The notes beneath the pieces were generated by a model. It was not told the origin of the DNA. It saw only the letters and a list, made by a program, of their open reading frames with translations, and searched no databases. The position numbers were made by a program, and so were the translations under genes. Shown one piece after another: positions 1-6,690 of a stretch of DNA of 10,077 nucleotides (its first letter is position 1; each line of letters starts with the position of its first letter). Location of the stretch: contig MU646423.1 of NCBI GenBank assembly GCA_026770585.1, forward strand, positions 584,563-594,639, read 5' to 3'. This DNA comes from Baffinella frigidus (taxonomy: Eukaryota; Cryptophyceae; Cryptomonadales; Baffinellaceae).

Positions 1-26
1 CCCTCCCTCCCTCCCTCCCTCTCTCG
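1..26. repeat. CCCT/CT microsatellite
   Basis: Five perfect CCCT units followed by a CTCTCT stretch. The run is pyrimidine-rich and leads directly into CGCCGCAG, so it could serve as the polypyrimidine tract of a 3' splice site for the exon that starts at 33. It is cut by the window edge, so its full length is unknown. Confidence 0.8.
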
Positions 27-32
27 CCGCAG

Positions 33-1059
33 GCAACCTCTCGCACTTCTCCAGTAATGTGTATTACACTGCACGACGGCCAGCGTCCCACACCTCTACA
101 CTAACCTGTAGGGCTTGCAGGCAACCCCCGCATCACACACTCCTCGCCCCGACAGGAGGGTTGAGGTTGGTGAACATTTAGCGATGTACTCGACGCTCTC
201 CACCGTTCTAGTCTTTCAAGGCCTCCCCGGAAGGCGGAAGGGAATACATGACGTGTTGGTTTCAATCCGTAATAAATGCTGTTTTCTCTGTGGTCACAGC
301 CGAACAACAGCAGACCTATCCTCGCGGTTCCTGCTACGAAGCCTGTCCGGTGCAGTGTACGCTGCCCGATTGCCAGATGGGTGGTTGTTGCGAGGGGCTG
401 GCGGGCGGTACGGATGACACTGACACGTTTGACTGGATGGAACAGGGCTGGTGTGCAAGCCGACGTCAGGCTTCCTGGACCTGATCGCCAACACGACCGA
501 GGGTCTCCGGAACCAAACCAACCCCTCCGGGAAGCCGCTCCACTCGCGACTCCGTGAGCCTCGCGCGCTCGGCGGCCCTGAGGGCGCGCTGCGCTCGCTG
601 CACGCGCCGCCGCTCCCACACGCGCTGCTGCTGGAGCGCCTCGCGACGCAGTCCTCCTCACTCCCGTCGCTCGGAGGCGACCTCGTGGCCGACACGTGCC
701 GCTCGCACATGGTGGTGACCGACGGCGTGCTGCTCTTCACGGGGCGGCACTGCGTGTGGGCGCCCTACAACACGCGCGAGCGCGCCTCCTTCTGCGACGC
801 GGGGCTCAACGGGGCCCTCTCCGACGCCCAAGTCCGCGCGTGCCTCCTCGGCTGGCACGTGCAGTGGAAGGACCTCGGGGGGCTGTGGGTAGAAGGCGAC
901 ACTCTCGTGATCCAGGCCGACTCGCAGGAGTGCGCGACTTGGGACCGGCTCCGGCTCGAGGGGCTTGGCTCGGAGGTCGAGCAGGCGTGCCACACCATGC
1001 ATGACGCGTGGCGCTGGTCCGTCGAGGATGCGGAGGGTGCCGCTGAGATAGTCGCCTAG
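33..1059 (+). CDS. Unrecognised three-exon gene, 3' part
   Basis: Inferred exons are 33-107, 300-407 and 470-1059, with introns 108-299 (GTAGGG...TCACAG) and 408-469 (GTACGG...CGTCAG, 62 nt). The phases match at both joins, and the reading frame ends at TAG 1057-1059. The second exon encodes a cysteine-rich stretch (CYEACPVQC, then QMGGCCEG). The long last exon is strongly GC3-biased (mostly C or G at third positions from about 540), which is the best evidence that it is really coding. Its C-terminal part reads like a folded domain (VVTDGVLLFTGRHCVWAPYN, later LGGLWVEGDTLVIQADS) and has six cysteines. I recognise no family. The 5' end lies outside the window. The first in-frame ATG of the last exon is only at 709, so initiation inside it is unlikely. 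The terminal exon is much surer than the two upstream joins. Confidence 0.5.
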
Positions 1060-1460
1060 CAGGACACCGAGCAGGAGTCATCAGATCCCGCCATACCCGG
1101 ACACCGATATGTACATGAACCCTATGTAAAAATTACGTTGACGATGCCTCATTTTGTTCATGCCGCTCTGGCGGAAGGGCTCCGCTCGAGTGCTCGAGTA
1201 GCGACCCTAGGTATCCTCCTCGTAAGCTGCCGACTCATGTCCCGACCCGTGCGGTCATGAGGACAGCATCCTACAGGGTTGTGAAGCACCGGTACCACTT
1301 CTTAGCCGCAAAGGTTCCGGCCCGCCGCCCCCTACCTCCCTCGCGAAGCCCCTCGCTCGCTACTGAACCCGCACCAATCGTCTTCGCCCGTTATTTCCGT
1401 CATTTCCGATTTATTAGACAGGATTGTCGGTGCCAGCCCATGCCATCCCCAAGCAAGGAC
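1060..1460. other. Intergenic stretch, no supported gene
   Basis: About 400 bases between the stop at 1059 and the fold-back element. A small + strand frame opens at ATG 1257 and ends at 1496, but it runs into the left arm of the fold-back, has unremarkable composition (rich in R, P, S and F) and shows no recognisable motif, so I do not call it a gene. The first ~80 bases may be 3' untranslated sequence of the upstream gene. Confidence 0.5.
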
Positions 1461-1960
1461 TTTAGGTCCTTTAGCTTCTTCGAGCTCCCAACATAGGCGA
1501 ACACCGGAACTTGTTCTGCAGCAAAGCCATGCTTCCTTTCGGATCACATTCAGGCCCCCCGGTGCAGAGGATCGCGGCAGAAACCAGCAAAAGGGTATCC
1601 TCATCGGGCATTTGAAGGTACATACCAGCTTCCCATGCTCACACACACACCAGGACCGTTAGGTCCTTTGGGTCCCTTTAACTCCCACGACCCCCCCCCC
1701 CACGGGTTTTACCTGTCTCGGGAAAAAGAATTTAGGTAAAGGACTTGGGTTCGGTGTGTGCGTGAGCATGGTAACCAATTGGTATACCTTCACAAACCCC
1801 AAGAGAACCACCCTGTATCCTTTCTTCACGAGCCTCTGCACTGGAGAGCTAAACGCGGTCCGAAAGCAAAAATGCTTTCTCTGCAGTCCGTTCTACGGAA
1901 GGGCGTGTCGCTGGCATATGTTGGGAGAAATTAAAACGTCAAGGACCTACAGGACCTAAA
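1461..1960. mobile_element. Large imperfect fold-back element
   Basis: Two diverged inverted arms of about 240 nt meet at an 11-base C run (1691-1701). Matching blocks are collinear around one axis: 1461-1470 with 1951-1960, 1485-1495 with 1917-1927, 1516-1521 with 1881-1886, 1536-1543 with 1859-1866, 1562-1570 with 1833-1841, and 1633-1642 with 1762-1771. The coordinate sums of these pairs stay within 3402-3421, so it is a single structure with small indels. The inner part includes a CA/TG-rich pair (ACACACACC against GGTGTGTGC). It looks like a non-autonomous fold-back transposon or an old inverted duplication. No transposase is visible. The outer arm carries a motif found elsewhere in the window (2001-2030 and 4091-4130). 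Confidence 0.7.
1691..1701. repeat. Poly-C run at fold-back axis
   Basis: Eleven consecutive C residues lie almost exactly at the symmetry axis of the surrounding inverted repeat, so they would form the loop or tip of the hairpin. Homopolymer length here is prone to sequencing error. Confidence 0.85.
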
Positions 1961-2000
1961 AGGTGTAAAGGACGACGAGGCGATTCCTGAACTGGTTAGT

Positions 2001-2030
2001 GTTGGGAGCTCGAAGAACTTAAAGGTCCTT
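2001..2030 (+). repeat. Dispersed motif copy upstream of ATG 2055
   Basis: The bases TGTTGGGAGCTCGAAGAA at 2000-2017 are identical over 18 nt to the reverse complement of 1476-1493 in the fold-back left arm, followed by a related AAAGGTCC segment. A third copy is at 4091-4130. This copy ends about 25 nt before the ATG at 2055, so it occupies the promoter or 5' leader position of that gene. Confidence 0.7.
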
Positions 2031-2054
2031 GAAGAACCTGCTCGCGACCTCGCG

Positions 2055-2524
2055 ATGGTGGACTACAGCAAGTGGGACAAGCTCGCGGCAGAGATGGAGG
2101 ACGATTCCGAGGAGCCAGCACGCCCGCCCGCTCCAGCACGCGAGTGCAAGGGCTCGGCAAGGCGCCGCAGTACAACGGGTGCGGCGGGGTGGCCCTTGCC
2201 CCCGCTCCAGGACAAGATAGGGTTAGCGTGCTATTAGATGAGAAGGAGGGGAAGGCGCTGAGCGTGAGGTTCGAGAATCTGTGGGTGGGGGATCCATCTG
2301 AGACGCGCATGGTGCCGACGCCCGCCTTTGCGGACGCGCTCAGGAGGGAGGAGGAGCTCGTCGCGGCGGGGGGCACTCCGTCATGGAATGTTCCAGTGTC
2401 CGCCTATGTTGGGGCGGCGGGGGGCACTCCGTCATTGCGAGAGAATCTCAAGAGCCTCGCCGAAAAGGAGGAAAAGACGCGGATGTTCACCGGCAAGGTC
2501 GTACCTGTCCTGGACTATGCCTAG
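2055..2524 (+). CDS. MVDYSKWDKL-start protein with QYNG/LSV motif, frame-broken
   Basis: Translation from ATG 2055 (context GCGATGG) gives MVDYSKWDKLAAEMEDDSEE, an acidic start of the kind seen at the N-terminus of several eukaryotic cytosolic proteins (Cdc37 begins similarly). This frame turns implausible after about 2141 and stops at 2237. The next frame carries GLGKAPQYNG from about 2151 and then DRVSVLLDEK and ALSVRFENLW. That pattern (QYNG...G..., RV.V.LD...GK.LSVR.ENL) I associate with a small beta-rich module in algal ankyrin- or MYND-type proteins; this is from memory. Joining the frames needs a 2-base skip near 2141-2142 (or equivalent), and no usable intron fits there. It is therefore a sequencing indel, a true frameshift mutation, or a young pseudogene. 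The second frame stops at TAG 2522-2524, and a GT at 2498 could be a donor instead. Confidence 0.5.
2363..2435 (+). repeat. 22-bp direct repeat, 51-bp period, in coding frame
   Basis: The 22-nt stretch beginning GCGGCGGGGGGCACTCC occurs at 2363-2384 and again at 2414-2435, exactly 51 bp (17 codons) apart, so both copies read AAGGTPS in the same frame. The 29 nt between them include TGTCCGCCTATGTTGGG (2397-2413), which is identical to 4089-4105 in a dispersed repeat. Confidence 0.85.
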
Positions 2525-2578
2525 GGCACTAAGGTGGTCCAATGGTGCCGCCTGCAGCTCGCTGACCCCCCCCCCTCC

Positions 2579-2681
2579 ACAGGGGTACCTCGCTCATAAG
2601 AAACTGCCCATAGGGCCTTAGACATAAACCTACTATAGGGTCCTAGGAGGAGGCGCTTTCTCATGAGCGAGGTACCCCTGT
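2579..2681. mobile_element. 103-bp MITE-like element with 25-bp TIRs
   Basis: The left terminus at 2579-2603 (ACAGGGGTACCTCGCTCATA plus AGAAA) is the inverse of 2657-2681 with a single mismatch over 25 bp. The internal part (2604-2656) contains near-palindromic CCTAGGA and AGGGCCTTA blocks but no coding capacity. No convincing target-site duplication is seen. The minus strand of such elements reads RGTSLMRKR and the plus strand MSEVPLY. I recall similar peptides as frequent artefacts in automated protein predictions from an algal genome, which would fit a high-copy MITE; this cannot be checked here. It lies between two coding-like segments, possibly inside an intron. Confidence 0.85.
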
Positions 2682-2694
2682 ACTCGAAATTAAG

Positions 2695-2937
2695 GACACC
2701 TACCGCACCTACATGTTTGGTCCTACCCAGGAGCATGGGAAGGACCCGAGAGAACGCTGCCGCGCCGCACGACGGCCGTGCGGTCGCGGCAGCACATCCC
2801 GATCCGGTTTCCGAGCCCTCAAAGAACGAGAGGGGACCCGGACAATTTGCGGACAAGAATATTTGTCAACTTATTTGTCAACTTATGACGATCGGGTCAA
2901 TGCCCAATCCTTAAGTCACCTCATGACAATCGGGTAA
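2695..2937 (+). CDS. Candidate exon, unknown (possible continuation of 2055 gene)
   Basis: Frame 1 from 2695 reads DTYRTYMFGPTQEHGKDPRE, protein-like with a regular codon pattern, then becomes arginine-rich and less convincing before a stop at 2935-2937. If the preceding gene were spliced from a GT donor at 2498 to the AG at 2693-2694, phase 0 would be kept and ...MFTGK would join DTYRTYMFG. The 197-nt intron would then contain the whole TIR element. The acceptor (GAAATTAAG) is weak, so this is a hypothesis. The last part (from about 2850) contains a 12-bp tandem repeat and is probably not coding. Confidence 0.25.
   Translation, partial: DTYRTYMFGPTQEHGKDPRERCRAARRPCGRGSTSRSGFRALKEREGTRTICGQEYLSTYLSTYDDRVNAQSLSHLMTIG
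2860..2883. repeat. 12-bp tandem duplication TATTTGTCAACT x2
   Basis: Two perfect adjacent copies of TATTTGTCAACT are followed by TATGACGATCGGGT, which is echoed at 2923-2936 (CATGACAATCGGGT). A simple local duplication. Confidence 0.85.
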
Positions 2938-2939
2938 AG

Positions 2940-3423
2940 GGTAAAGGACTGCCCAGTCGGGTAGAAACTCCGGATCCTCTCGCTAAATGTATCAACAATG
3001 CCAGACCGACCAAAACCTCCTTAGGTTGCATGTAGGGCGAGGTAACCCTGTACGGGCCTTCAGACGACTGGTCAAAATCTTCCAAAACTTCATATGGTCA
3101 AACTTGGTAGCGGAGTTCCTCGACTTTCAAACGTGCGCACGTCTTGCTCGCAAGGGGAATTTCGGGGGAACTTCGGCCCAATTTTTCTCAAGTCGGTGAA
3201 TCTCTTAGGTTGAGAATATATGAATCTCTACTTTCGAGGTTGATCTTTCCAGGTTAGCTTTGGCTCGGTTTCGTGTGGAGGGACTCACAACCACAAGCCC
3301 TCTGAAGTGGATCAAATCAAGGCCGGGGTATGAGCCATTTCTTTCAAGCAGCCCGTCGAATTCCACCTGCAATTTAAAAACTTATATCCAGGTTTTCGGT
3401 TGTAGCATGTAATTTTGACACTA
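2940..3423. other. Gene-free stretch before telomere-like tract
   Basis: No coding-like frame, RNA gene or strong inverted repeat was found, apart from the dispersed motif at 3106-3134. Composition is more AT-rich than the exons around it. Confidence 0.5.
3106..3134 (+). repeat. Dispersed GGTGGCGGAGTTCC motif, copy 1
   Basis: This 29-nt segment matches 5558-5585 at about 25 positions with one indel (GGTAGCGGAGTTCCTCGACT against GGTGGCGGAGTTCCCCGATT). A weaker relative sits at 4474-4497. It is a dispersed non-coding repeat in the gene desert; boundaries of the larger family are not clear. Confidence 0.5.
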
Positions 3424-3791
3424 CACTCTAAAACCCCAACCCCAACCCCTAAACCCCAAACCCTTAATATTCAACTCTAAACCCTCAACCCTAAACTCTA
3501 AACTCTGACCTCTAAACCTTAAATCCCCTAAATCCTAAACCCCAAAACATGATTTCCAAACACCCACTTAAACATGATTTCCAAACACCCAACTTTGAAC
3601 CCCGAACCCAGAACCCTAAAACATGAATGGTATAACTGAAAACCTGAACACTAAGCCCTTAACCCTGAACCCTAAACCCGAAACCCTGAACCCTGAACCC
3701 TGAACCTTAAACCCTAAACCCTTAACCCTAAAAACCCAAACCCCAAAACCTAAACCCTAAGCTCTGAACCCTCAACCCTCAACCCTTAACC

Positions 3792-3823
<32 letters not shown>

Positions 3824-4027
3824 ACCCTTATCCCTCAACCCTCAACCTTCAACCCTCAACCCTAAACACTCAACCCTAATCCTAAACCCGAAACTTCAAA
3901 CCCTCAACTCTCAACCCTTAACACTGACCCCCCCCAAAAAACAAACCCTACACACTCAACCCTGAACCCTAAACCCTCAACCTTAAACACTCAACCCTAA
4001 ACACTCAACTCTAAAACCCAAACCCTC
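3424..4027. repeat. Interstitial telomere-like tract (CCCTAAA/CCCTCAA), largest
   Basis: About 600 bp of degenerate heptamers related to CCCTAAA on the + strand, that is, the C-rich strand of a TTTAGGG-type telomere repeat. Variants include CCCTGAA, CCCTCAA, CCCCAAA and CTCTAAA. Near 3770-3860 the CCCTCAA variant is locally homogenised into a run of about ten near-perfect units. The degeneracy and flanking unique sequence show it is interstitial, not a chromosome end. An 18-nt phrase (AACATGATTTCCAAACACCC) is repeated at about 3546 and 3573. Confidence 0.9.
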
Positions 4028-4090
4028 GCCACGCCAGACTGGAGGTGGGGTTGATTTTTTTAAACCGTAACATATACGTGTGTCAACTTG

Positions 4091-4130
4091 TCCGCCTATG
4101 TTGGGAGCTTGAAGAACCTAAAGGACCTGA
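4091..4130 (+). repeat. Dispersed motif copy (TATGTTGGGAGCTTGAAGAA)
   Basis: The longest copy of the motif also found on the minus strand in the fold-back arm near 1464-1500 and on the plus strand at 2001-2030. Its start (TGTCCGCCTATGTTGGG, from 4089) also appears inside the coding-like repeat at 2397-2413. The AACCTAAAGGACCT part is shared as a loose AGGTCCTTTAGG theme with 1464-1474 and 5031-5043. Confidence 0.7.
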
Positions 4131-4164
4131 AGGGCCGGTTTCGAGATGAGACGACTCGTGTTTG

Positions 4165-4280
4165 AAATGTAGAAAAAGGGCGTGCAGCTGCTGCCCAGCT
4201 TCTCGCGTGAAGCTGGTCTCCGGAGACCAGCTAACGAACGAGCTGTCGTTTCCTCCCACCCACTAATCAACTCAGTTTTT
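4165..4280 (+). repeat. ~115-bp dispersed repeat with hairpins, copy 1
   Basis: Collinear with 4796-4910: both run AAATG, an A-rich block, CTGCTCCC-like, TCGCGTG, a hairpin, ACGAACGA, a second hairpin, CGTTTCCTCCC, then CACTAAT/CATTAGA and a T run. In this copy the first hairpin is a perfect 22-nt palindrome at 4211-4232 (AGCTGGTCTCC with GGAGACCAGCT). The second pairs 4237-4241 with 4246-4250. It lies about 140 bp after a telomere-like tract ends. Function unknown; no coding capacity. Confidence 0.75.
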
Positions 4281-4334
4281 GAGCCGGTCAAGAGCTGATC
4301 CGGGGCAATTTTGGCAACTTAAGATTATTTAGCC

Positions 4335-4366
4335 CACGGGGGGGTTCAGGTTCTGAGCCCCCCGTG
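4335..4366. other. G/C hairpin, 9-bp stem
   Basis: CACGGGGGG at 4335-4343 pairs perfectly with CCCCCCGTG at 4358-4366 around a 14-nt loop. A similar GAGCCCCCCGT string recurs at 10021-10031. Possible remnant of a small inverted-repeat element; no role is evident. Confidence 0.7.
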
Positions 4367-4508
4367 ACGAATAGATTTTTGTACTAAATTGCCCAACAAG
4401 TGTTATAGTGGTAGAAAACTTGTCCACTTTTGCGAGTTATTCCATATTTCCGGGTAGACTCCTGTCCGGTAGTGGTGGCAGAGTCTCCCTATTTTAATGC
4501 CAAATTCT

Positions 4509-4746
4509 ACACCCAACCCTCAACCCTAAACTCTAAATCCTAGACCTTCAACCCTAAACTCTAAATCCTAGACCTTCAACCCTAAACACTAAAACCTAAA
4601 CATCAAACCCTAAACCCTAAAACCCTAAACCCTGCACACTCAACCCTGAATCCTCACCCCCTCAACCCTAAACGCTCAACCCTACACCCCAAACCCCGAG
4701 CCCTCAATCCCGCTCTCTAAACTCTAAGCCTTCAACCCCAATCCTT
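4509..4746. repeat. Interstitial telomere-like tract 2
   Basis: About 240 bp of degenerate CCCTAAA/CCCTCAA heptamers, same orientation as the tract at 3424. It includes a longer duplicated unit: AACCCTAAACTCTAAATCCT followed by AGACCTTC occurs twice in tandem between about 4521 and 4577. It is followed by the second copy of the hairpin repeat. Confidence 0.85.
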
Positions 4747-4795
4747 AAATTGTCAAAAACGATGGCTAGGATCCTAGGACCTACACCCCCATCAA

Positions 4796-4910
4796 AAATG
4801 CAGTAAAAACAGAGCGTTGAACTGCTCCCCACTTTTTCGCGTGAGCTGGAGAGCAGCTCACGAACGAACTGTTCGTTTCCTCCCGCCACTCATTAGATTC
4901 ATTTTGTTTT
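4796..4910 (+). repeat. ~115-bp dispersed repeat with hairpins, copy 2
   Basis: Direct-orientation relative of 4165-4280. The first hairpin is sequence-diverged but still perfect: GTGAGCTG (4841-4848) pairs with CAGCTCAC (4854-4861) around GAGAG. Just after it GAAC 4862-4865 pairs with GTTC 4871-4874. Like copy 1 it sits shortly after a telomere-like tract ends (4746). Confidence 0.75.
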
Positions 4911-5755
4911 TAGCGGTGCCACGCGAGGCCCTTCGGGTTGTCCCAGAACCGTTCTTGGAGCCGCTGGGTCACCATTCGAACCGTTTTCAATTGAAAATGG
5001 ACTTTTGAATATCGTTTTCCCCTTGCAAATAGGTCCTTTAGTAGACCAACTTTTAATTGTGTTTCACAAATTTTAATTATGTTTCACGAATGTGATCTCA
5101 GATTTGTGTAGTTATTAGTAAGGGGTGCAAGGGCCTCAAAAACTGGCTTTGCGGAGTTTCCTGGTCCCGAGGTGGGCCCGTCGGGCGCTCGATTGGGTGT
5201 AACGTTCGACCCTCTGGACTTGTTTCACTTTTCTCGACGGTTCCAGGACCCTCAAATCGACCTCTTGACATCCGCTGAATCAATCTGGGGCATCGGAGGC
5301 CCTCAAACATACTCAAAATATGACTCCCCCAAAACCACCGCATCTGTTTTTTCACACCCTTCACCCCCTCCTCGCAAAAATTTTGTTCCAACAAAGATAC
5401 TCAGGTTTTCAAGGCCTACAACTTTGCGAGATTTTTGTTTTTGATTTATGCTGGGGCAGAAAAGTTGGAGGCATTATTGTCCGTGGAGCTTATGGAGACA
5501 TTGGAGCCATTTCTGGGTTTCCCGCTAAATAACCTGTTTGTGCTTCTCCCCCTCGGTGGTGGCGGAGTTCCCCGATTTTCAACGTCGCTCTTGCTCCAGC
5601 AAGCGCTGGGCTTTCCTCTTCCTTGATCGTTCTCTCTATCTCTGGCAGTGTTGGCTACCTACGTGCTGCCGCTTGGTGCCACTCTCTGGTCACCAGCCTC
5701 TAGAGTCTCAGGGGGTGAGCGGGATCAAGACTAATTCAATCTGGTTCTCGTGAAC
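4911..5755. other. Gene-free stretch with scattered repeat motifs
   Basis: Short open frames exist on both strands (for example about 5172-5444 + and 5098-5394 -), but they overlap one another, lack codon bias and contain no recognisable motif. The 5558-5585 segment is the second good copy of the GGTGGCGGAGTTCC dispersed motif. A duplicated TTTTAATTRTGTTTCACRAA phrase is seen at about 5050-5090. Otherwise I see nothing here. Confidence 0.5.
5558..5585 (+). repeat. Dispersed GGTGGCGGAGTTCC motif, copy 2
   Basis: Matches 3106-3134 at about 25 of 29 aligned positions; a weaker relative is at 4474-4497. Flanks of the copies differ, so the element boundaries are not resolved. Confidence 0.5.
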
Positions 5756-6124
5756 ATGGAGAAGCTGCTGCAGAGCCTCAAGGCGGGGAGAAAGGGGCTC
5801 CAAGACTCGAACGCCGCGCCGATCTCCACTATGGATGCTGCGGTATCTGCTCCCGCCCTCGACACCAAGCGTGACCATAAGAAGAGGACGGAGGACTGTC
5901 CTCCTCTGAACTTTCCTCCTCTGAACACTTCGGTGACTTCAGAGGAGGACCCCACCGCCATTCCTAGTCCCGCCAGAATCCGGCTGGACCAGAAACAGGA
6001 GGTGCAGTCCCCCTGTGTGGGCTGGTCTGTGCTCCCGCACAGAGCACACGTTGGCGATCCACCCACTCAAGGGCGTCAACAGCTTGTCCGCTTCGCACCG
6101 TTGCGATCCTGCTTCAGGGTTTAG
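5756..6124 (+). CDS. Candidate first exon, unknown protein
   Basis: ATG 5756 (context GAACATGG) opens MEKLLQSLKAGRKGLQDSNA, with GC-rich third positions over roughly the first 150 nt (AAG CTG CTG CAG AGC CTC AAG), like the better exons of this window. The middle is lysine/arginine- and acid-rich (KRDHKKRTED) and holds a small duplication in which PPLNF is followed by PPLNT. After about 6000 the codon pattern fades, and the frame ends at TAG 6122-6124 inside a GGGTTTAGG telomere-like string. A splice donor between 5950 and 6030 is therefore likely, but I cannot choose one. It could be the 5' exon of the gene proposed at 6925-8783; nothing proves that link. A competing frame lies on the other strand (5939-6526). 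Confidence 0.4.
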   Translation: MEKLLQSLKAGRKGLQDSNAAPISTMDAAVSAPALDTKRDHKKRTEDCPPLNFPPLNTSVTSEEDPTAIPSPARIRLDQKQEVQSPCVGWSVLPHRAHVGDPPTQGRQQLVRFAPLRSCFRV

Positions 6125-6526
6125 GATTTGGGCCTGCGTGAGGCAGGCCTGGAGAAGCTCGTGATTCACCGGGCCAAAGAGGTCACCAGCGTTGGGAGCT
6201 GGCTGAATCACTGCCCGCAAAGCGTGTGTGCCGCTCGACCCCCCCTGCCTGGGAGGTGGGGCGAAACGCACCGCTCGGACGTACGTTGGGCCCTGATCGA
6301 GGGGCTGGGTGGATGCCTTCGTCCAAAATACTCTGTTTAGTCGACCGTCGAGAGGCCACTCAGCGGGGTACGAAGGGATTCTTGGTGGCTGAGCCGCCAA
6401 GAAGCGGTTGGGATATCCGTAGGAACGACCATATGTCGAACGGATTGCCTGCCGTAGGGTCTTATGGGTGATCCATTGTGGGTTATCCACGAAATCCCTG
6501 CGTAGTCCGCTGTGTGGGACTCTCAT
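5939..6526 (-). CDS. Candidate 195-aa minus-strand frame, unknown
   Basis: An uninterrupted frame from ATG (6526-6524) to TGA (5941-5939). The translation is reasonably protein-like: WITHKTLRQAIRSTYGRSYG near residues 19-38, then YPAEWPLDGRLNRVFWTKA, and near the C-terminus VNHELLQACLTQAQILNPEA. Third-position GC bias is weak compared with the exon ending at 1059. I recognise no family and see no signal peptide or membrane segment. It overlaps the + strand candidate at 5756-6124, and at most one is likely to be coding in the overlap. Chance openness in GC-rich DNA is a real alternative. Confidence 0.22.
   Translation of the reverse strand: MRVPHSGLRRDFVDNPQWITHKTLRQAIRSTYGRSYGYPNRFLAAQPPRIPSYPAEWPLDGRLNRVFWTKASTQPLDQGPTYVRAVRFAPPPRQGGSSGTHALRAVIQPAPNAGDLFGPVNHELLQACLTQAQILNPEAGSQRCEADKLLTPLSGWIANVCSVREHRPAHTGGLHLLFLVQPDSGGTRNGGGVLL
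6131..6149. other. Perfect 7-bp hairpin
   Basis: GGCCTGC (6131-6137) pairs with GCAGGCC (6143-6149) around GTGAG. It is one of three strong small hairpins in 6131-6624 (the others at 6381-6401 and 6607-6624), so this segment is unusually structured for non-coding DNA. Confidence 0.6.
6381..6401. other. 9-bp hairpin
   Basis: CTTGGTGGC (6381-6389) pairs with GCCGCCAAG (6393-6401), one G-T wobble, three-base loop TGA. Confidence 0.6.
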
Positions 6527-6606
6527 CCGGCAGTGGAAAGCGTAAGATCGGGGGGGTGCAGTGATGCCCCATCACCAATGCCTCTCGTCGTTCCTGCCCA
6601 ACCCCG

Positions 6607-6624
6607 ACCCCCGTGTTCGGGGGT
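6607..6624. other. Terminator-shaped hairpin, probably not a terminator
   Basis: ACCCCCG (6607-6613) pairs perfectly with CGGGGGT (6618-6624) around TGTT and is followed by TTCTTATC. In a bacterium this would pass as an intrinsic terminator, but everything else in the window is eukaryotic, so it is recorded as structure only. Confidence 0.6.
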
Positions 6625-6690
6625 TTCTTATCACGGCTGTGTCGGTACTCACAAACGTCTCTCACGCCAACATGCTGACCCATGCAAACT

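Noticed and set aside
451-469. 19-nt mini-intron GTGTGC...GTCAG
   Set aside because: It would be far shorter than the other introns and is GC-rich, unlike the known tiny AT-rich introns; the 62-nt intron 408-469 explains the frame change better.
101-740. Long minus-strand frames opposite the first gene
   Set aside because: They are antisense shadows of a GC3-biased + strand exon; arginine- and serine-rich with no motif.
3424-4027. CRISPR array or true chromosome end
   Set aside because: Units are degenerate 7-mers without unique spacers, and unique sequence continues on both sides, so it is neither an array nor a terminal telomere.
6607-6632. Intrinsic transcription terminator
   Set aside because: The shape fits, but the window is eukaryotic, the T run is interrupted, and no gene ends just upstream on that strand.
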